A DNA stretch of 15,614 bases from Patescibacteria group bacterium (GTDB lineage Bacteria; Patescibacteriota; Minisyncoccia; Phycocordibacterales; SIBU01), in assembly GCA_018968805.1 (NCBI GenBank), contig JAGWZX010000002.1:1-15614 (forward strand), written 5' to 3'. The translations under genes were made by a program, and so were the position numbers. The notes below the pieces were generated by a model, which searched no databases, was not told the DNA's origin, and saw only the letters and a program-made list of their open reading frames with translations. Shown here piece after piece: positions 13,672 to 15,614 of the stretch (its first letter is position 1; the number at the start of each line of letters is the position of its first letter).

Positions 13672-14682
13672 TTAAAACGAACTTGCGGCGCCATTTCCGA
13701 ACGATAAAGTTATACTACCGCTTGCCGTCTGGAAAATCGATGAAGGATTGCTTATTTGAACCGCCACCGAGGCGTTGCCCGCGGCGCCGTTTTGCTGTCT
13801 GAAGGCCAAAGTGCTTTGGCCGCCGGCCACGTCCTGGTTGTTCATTTGCCATGCGTAGGTCAGGCTGTCCCTTTTGAGATTGCCGGAGAAATACGGTATG
13901 GCTGTGAGATCAACCTCCTGATTTTGCAGGGTGATAATCCCGGGCAGAGCCTTATTAAACAGTGTGCCGAGGAGAGGATCTTCATCATATAAAAACACTA
14001 CCGGGGCGACGGGTGTGATTGTGGTCTGTCCTTCGGCGGAATATTTTTGGTCAAGCGAACTCACGTTAACCGATATCGTGTTGCTTTTTAGGGGGATACC
14101 GCCTTGAAACACGAACACGTTCTTGCCGTAGCCGGAGGCGCTTTGGGCGGGGTTGCCGTCAATTTGCCAATTGTACACCAAATTATTGGGATCAAACTCC
14201 GTGCCGCCCGCCGCCACGATATCAGGCATGGCCACTATTCGCACCGTGCCCTGGTATGGGTAAAGAGCCTTGCCGCGATAAAATGGCGGTGTGTAAGATT
14301 GCGCTTCCCACACAAGATCAACCGAAGCGGGGTAAATGGTAATGGTCTTTTGCCACACCTCGCCGGCGGTTGTGATTATGTTCACCGCGATCCTCGACAC
14401 CGTTCCCGGCGCTCCGGTCGTGAAGGTAAATGATTTTTGTCCGACTCCTTGTTTGGCCGCAGTATCATTGAGGGACCATGATATGGAGGCGCGGTCTAGG
14501 TCGGTGGCGAAGCTTTCAAGGGTTACGGCAACCTGTTGTCTTGGGCCGGGGTGGGCGGGGTTGACGTAAACGTTTAAGTTGGGAGCGTTGTTGCCGAGGC
14601 CTTGGAGATTTTGCGCAGCCAGAGGGCCGGCCGGTATGGCGACCGCAAGTAACGCGATTAAAACAACCAGTGCGTATTTCAT
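13672..14682 (-). CDS. Secreted Ig/PKD-like beta-sandwich protein (hypothetical)
   Basis: 336 aa from ATG 14682. That start is chosen because it gives a clean signal peptide (MKYALVVLIALLAVAIPAGP, cleavage likely after PLAA near 23) and has an extended -10 box 8 nt upstream; in-frame ATGs at 14700 and 14709 only add a polar leader. The mature protein looks like two or three beta-sandwich repeats: PGPRQQVAVTLESF..., YPYQGTVRIVAMPD...NNLVYNWQIDGNPA, and NQEVDLTAIPYFSG...SLTYAWQMNNQDV. The repeated 'Y-x-W-Q-I/M-(D/N)(G/N)' strand is like PKD/Ig-like domains. No cysteines and no cell-wall anchor motif were noticed. It lies 54 nt before the pilin-like gene on the same strand, so a surface or secretion-apparatus role is likely, but no function is assigned. 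Confidence 0.75.
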   Translation of the reverse strand: MKYALVVLIALLAVAIPAGPLAAQNLQGLGNNAPNLNVYVNPAHPGPRQQVAVTLESFATDLDRASISWSLNDTAAKQGVGQKSFTFTTGAPGTVSRIAVNIITTAGEVWQKTITIYPASVDLVWEAQSYTPPFYRGKALYPYQGTVRIVAMPDIVAAGGTEFDPNNLVYNWQIDGNPAQSASGYGKNVFVFQGGIPLKSNTISVNVSSLDQKYSAEGQTTITPVAPVVFLYDEDPLLGTLFNKALPGIITLQNQEVDLTAIPYFSGNLKRDSLTYAWQMNNQDVAGGQSTLAFRQQNGAAGNASVAVQISNPSSIFQTASGSITLSFGNGAASSF

Positions 14683-14690
14683 CGGAGAGT

Positions 14691-14699
14691 ATTTTATCA
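14691..14699 (-). promoter_or_regulatory. Extended -10 promoter of the Ig-like/pilin-like unit
   Basis: The minus strand reads TGA-TAAAAT, then 8 nt, then ATG 14682. No good -35. Another apparent leaderless start. Confidence 0.45.
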
Positions 14700-14730
14700 T
14701 GTTTATCAATCTAGAATTCCCCAGTCAGGT

Positions 14731-14765
14731 GGCGAGGCCTTGCTATCCGATAGCAAGGCCTCGCC
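14731..14765. repeat. 17-bp perfect inverted repeat, hairpin without T-run
   Basis: Arms GGCGAGGCCTTGCTATC (14731-14747) and its exact complement (14749-14765) flank a single C. It lies 7 bp beyond the stop of the HTH gene and before the next promoter. Neither strand has a T-run after the stem, so it is not a canonical intrinsic terminator. It could be a Rho-type or processing hairpin, an mRNA 3'-end stabiliser, or a copy of a dispersed palindromic repeat. Confidence 0.8.
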
Positions 14766-14772
14766 TTGATAA

Positions 14773-15614
14773 TCATGTTCGCTTTTTCTTCTTGCGCGCG
14801 CCGTATGAGAGCGACAAGTCAAGGAGGTTGTCAGCTTGCGGTATGCCGGTTTTGCCGTTTTGCGGCGAGCCGCCGCCCCCGTTTCCATCATAACCGGAGC
14901 TAAGGTCGAGCAGATTATCAAATGCCGCGATGCCGGAACGGCCGCGCCGGCCTGATCCGCGGTATCCGGAAGAGCCCGGTCCGCCTATGCCTCTGCCACG
15001 GCCGCCGCTTCTTCCTCCCGCGAAACCTCCATTGCTTGCTCCACCTCCCCGATATCCGCCGCCTTCCCTTTCCCGCCGCTCCACCTCCCCGATAATTCTT
15101 TGCACGTCATTCGCGAAGCGCTGGTCTTCTTTTTGCCAGCGGTCAAATGTTTCCCGATCAATTCCGGTTTTCTGGCACGCCGTGTCAATGTCGGGGGTGT
15201 TTTTGAGTTGTTCCAGAAACTGTTTTTTGCGCACGTCATCGTCTTCGGCCGTTCCGCTCTTTTCGTCATTATCCTCCGGCGCATCGTTCCCTTCCGCCCC
15301 CGCTTCACCCTCGGCCGCAACAGCTTCGCCGCTCTCAGTGGCAGCCGTGCCGCCCGCTTCCTCGGCAATAGCTCCGGCTTCCGCGCCGGCAACGGCTCCC
15401 TCAGCCGCGCCGCCTGCCGCGAGTGACGCTCCGCCGGTTTCCGGCGCCGCCGCTACCGCCGCCGCCGCTACCGCCGCTCCCTCGGCTTTTTTCACAGCTT
15501 TGCCGACTGCAGGATTTTTCGCGGCCAGATCCTCCGCCTTAACAAGGGTAAAGGCATAAATACCGTCAGCCCCCCACCAGGGCAGAGCGTCCATGTCCGG
15601 GACCATGTCGCCCA
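14773..15614 (-). CDS. Unrecognised protein (5' partial) with HTH domain, Gly/Arg-rich tail and duplicated DNLLDLS motif
   Basis: The frame runs off the window's right edge; about 279 C-terminal residues are visible, counted here from the in-frame ATG at 15606. Residues 1-30 look like the end of a folded or membrane-proximal part (PWWGADGIYAF). Residues 40-125 are Ala/Gly/Glu-rich and probably disordered. Residues 127-178 (KKQFLEQLKNTPDIDTACQK, then TGIDRETFDRWQKEDQRFAN) match the pattern of phBC6A51-type homeodomain-like helix-turn-helices ('aL..tgn...Ac...Gvsr.t.yrW.keDp.Fa'). Residues 182-227 are Gly/Arg-rich. DNLLDLSxxY occurs at 230-239 and 259-268, before the basic end ARKKKKRT. Its position ahead of a pilin-like operon suggests a T4SS-like component such as a VirB6-type C-terminus, but no membrane helices are visible here to test that. 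Confidence 0.7.
   Translation of the reverse strand, partial: GDMVPDMDALPWWGADGIYAFTLVKAEDLAAKNPAVGKAVKKAEGAAVAAAAVAAAPETGGASLAAGGAAEGAVAGAEAGAIAEEAGGTAATESGEAVAAEGEAGAEGNDAPEDNDEKSGTAEDDDVRKKQFLEQLKNTPDIDTACQKTGIDRETFDRWQKEDQRFANDVQRIIGEVERREREGGGYRGGGASNGGFAGGRSGGRGRGIGGPGSSGYRGSGRRGRSGIAAFDNLLDLSSGYDGNGGGGSPQNGKTGIPQADNLLDLSLSYGARKKKKRT

Noticed and set aside
14930..15559. 209-residue Pro/Ala/Ser-rich plus-strand open frame
   Set aside because: It is the antisense shadow of the Ala/Gly-rich protein on the minus strand. Low-complexity GC-rich codons keep several frames open.
1..15614. Recoded TGA (Gly or Trp) as in Gracilibacteria or Mycoplasma
   Set aside because: TGA ends ruvB, rnpA, the DUF721-like gene and the HTH gene at expected positions, and no in-frame TGA interrupts any recognised protein.
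1..15614. Mobile elements, CRISPR arrays, prophage
   Set aside because: No transposase, integrase, spaced direct repeats or phage structural genes were seen. The terminase-like HTH alone does not make a prophage.

Overview
The window looks like a piece of a reduced bacterial genome, most likely of the Candidate Phyla Radiation (Patescibacteria, Parcubacteria-like). This is inferred from several points: a shortened YebC, a helicase-loader-like protein cut down to one domain after dnaN, near absence of Shine-Dalgarno sequences with many apparently leaderless starts, and a block of envelope proteins with a VirB2/TrbC-like pilin subunit. TGA acts as a normal stop (ends of ruvB, rnpA and others), so this is not the TGA-glycine code of Gracilibacteria/SR1. 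No tRNA, rRNA, insertion sequence or CRISPR array was seen.

Layout. (1) 1-2293, plus strand: the 3' part of ruvB, then yebC-ruvC overlapping by 11 nt, then a very acidic 33-residue mini-ORF ending at a strong bidirectional terminator. RuvB and RuvC are the Holliday-junction motor and resolvase; ruvA is not in view. (2) 2296-6081: divergent tyrS (minus) and a class A penicillin-binding protein (plus) sharing a 57-bp promoter region. (3) 6083-9566: the replication-initiation locus. dnaA and dnaN are on the minus strand with a probable oriC between them, followed by a small DUF721/DciA-like gene. (4) 9432-11160, plus strand: rpmH-rnpA-yidC-jag, the classical neighbours of dnaA, covering ribosome, RNase P, membrane insertion and an RNA-binding partner. 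(5) 11171-15614, minus strand: four envelope genes with little resemblance to standard families. In transcription order they are the C-terminal part of a large protein with a helix-turn-helix and a duplicated DNLLDLS motif, a secreted Ig-like protein, a pilin-like protein with two membrane helices and a long helical tail, and a membrane-anchored probable beta-propeller.

The most useful observations are: (a) a recurring TANNNT, 6-8 nt, ATG arrangement at six genes that start transcription units, pointing to leaderless mRNAs; (b) a dnaA-dnaN intergenic region with tandem DnaA boxes abutting an AT-rich stretch; (c) a mini-DciA candidate; (d) the envelope/T4SS-like block, whose first protein repeats a ten-residue motif with almost completely different codons, a sign of selection on the peptide; and (e) a GC-rich, G-tract-containing non-coding island between dnaA and rpmH. 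All functional calls come from reading motifs by eye. No database search, folding or gene-finding program was run.
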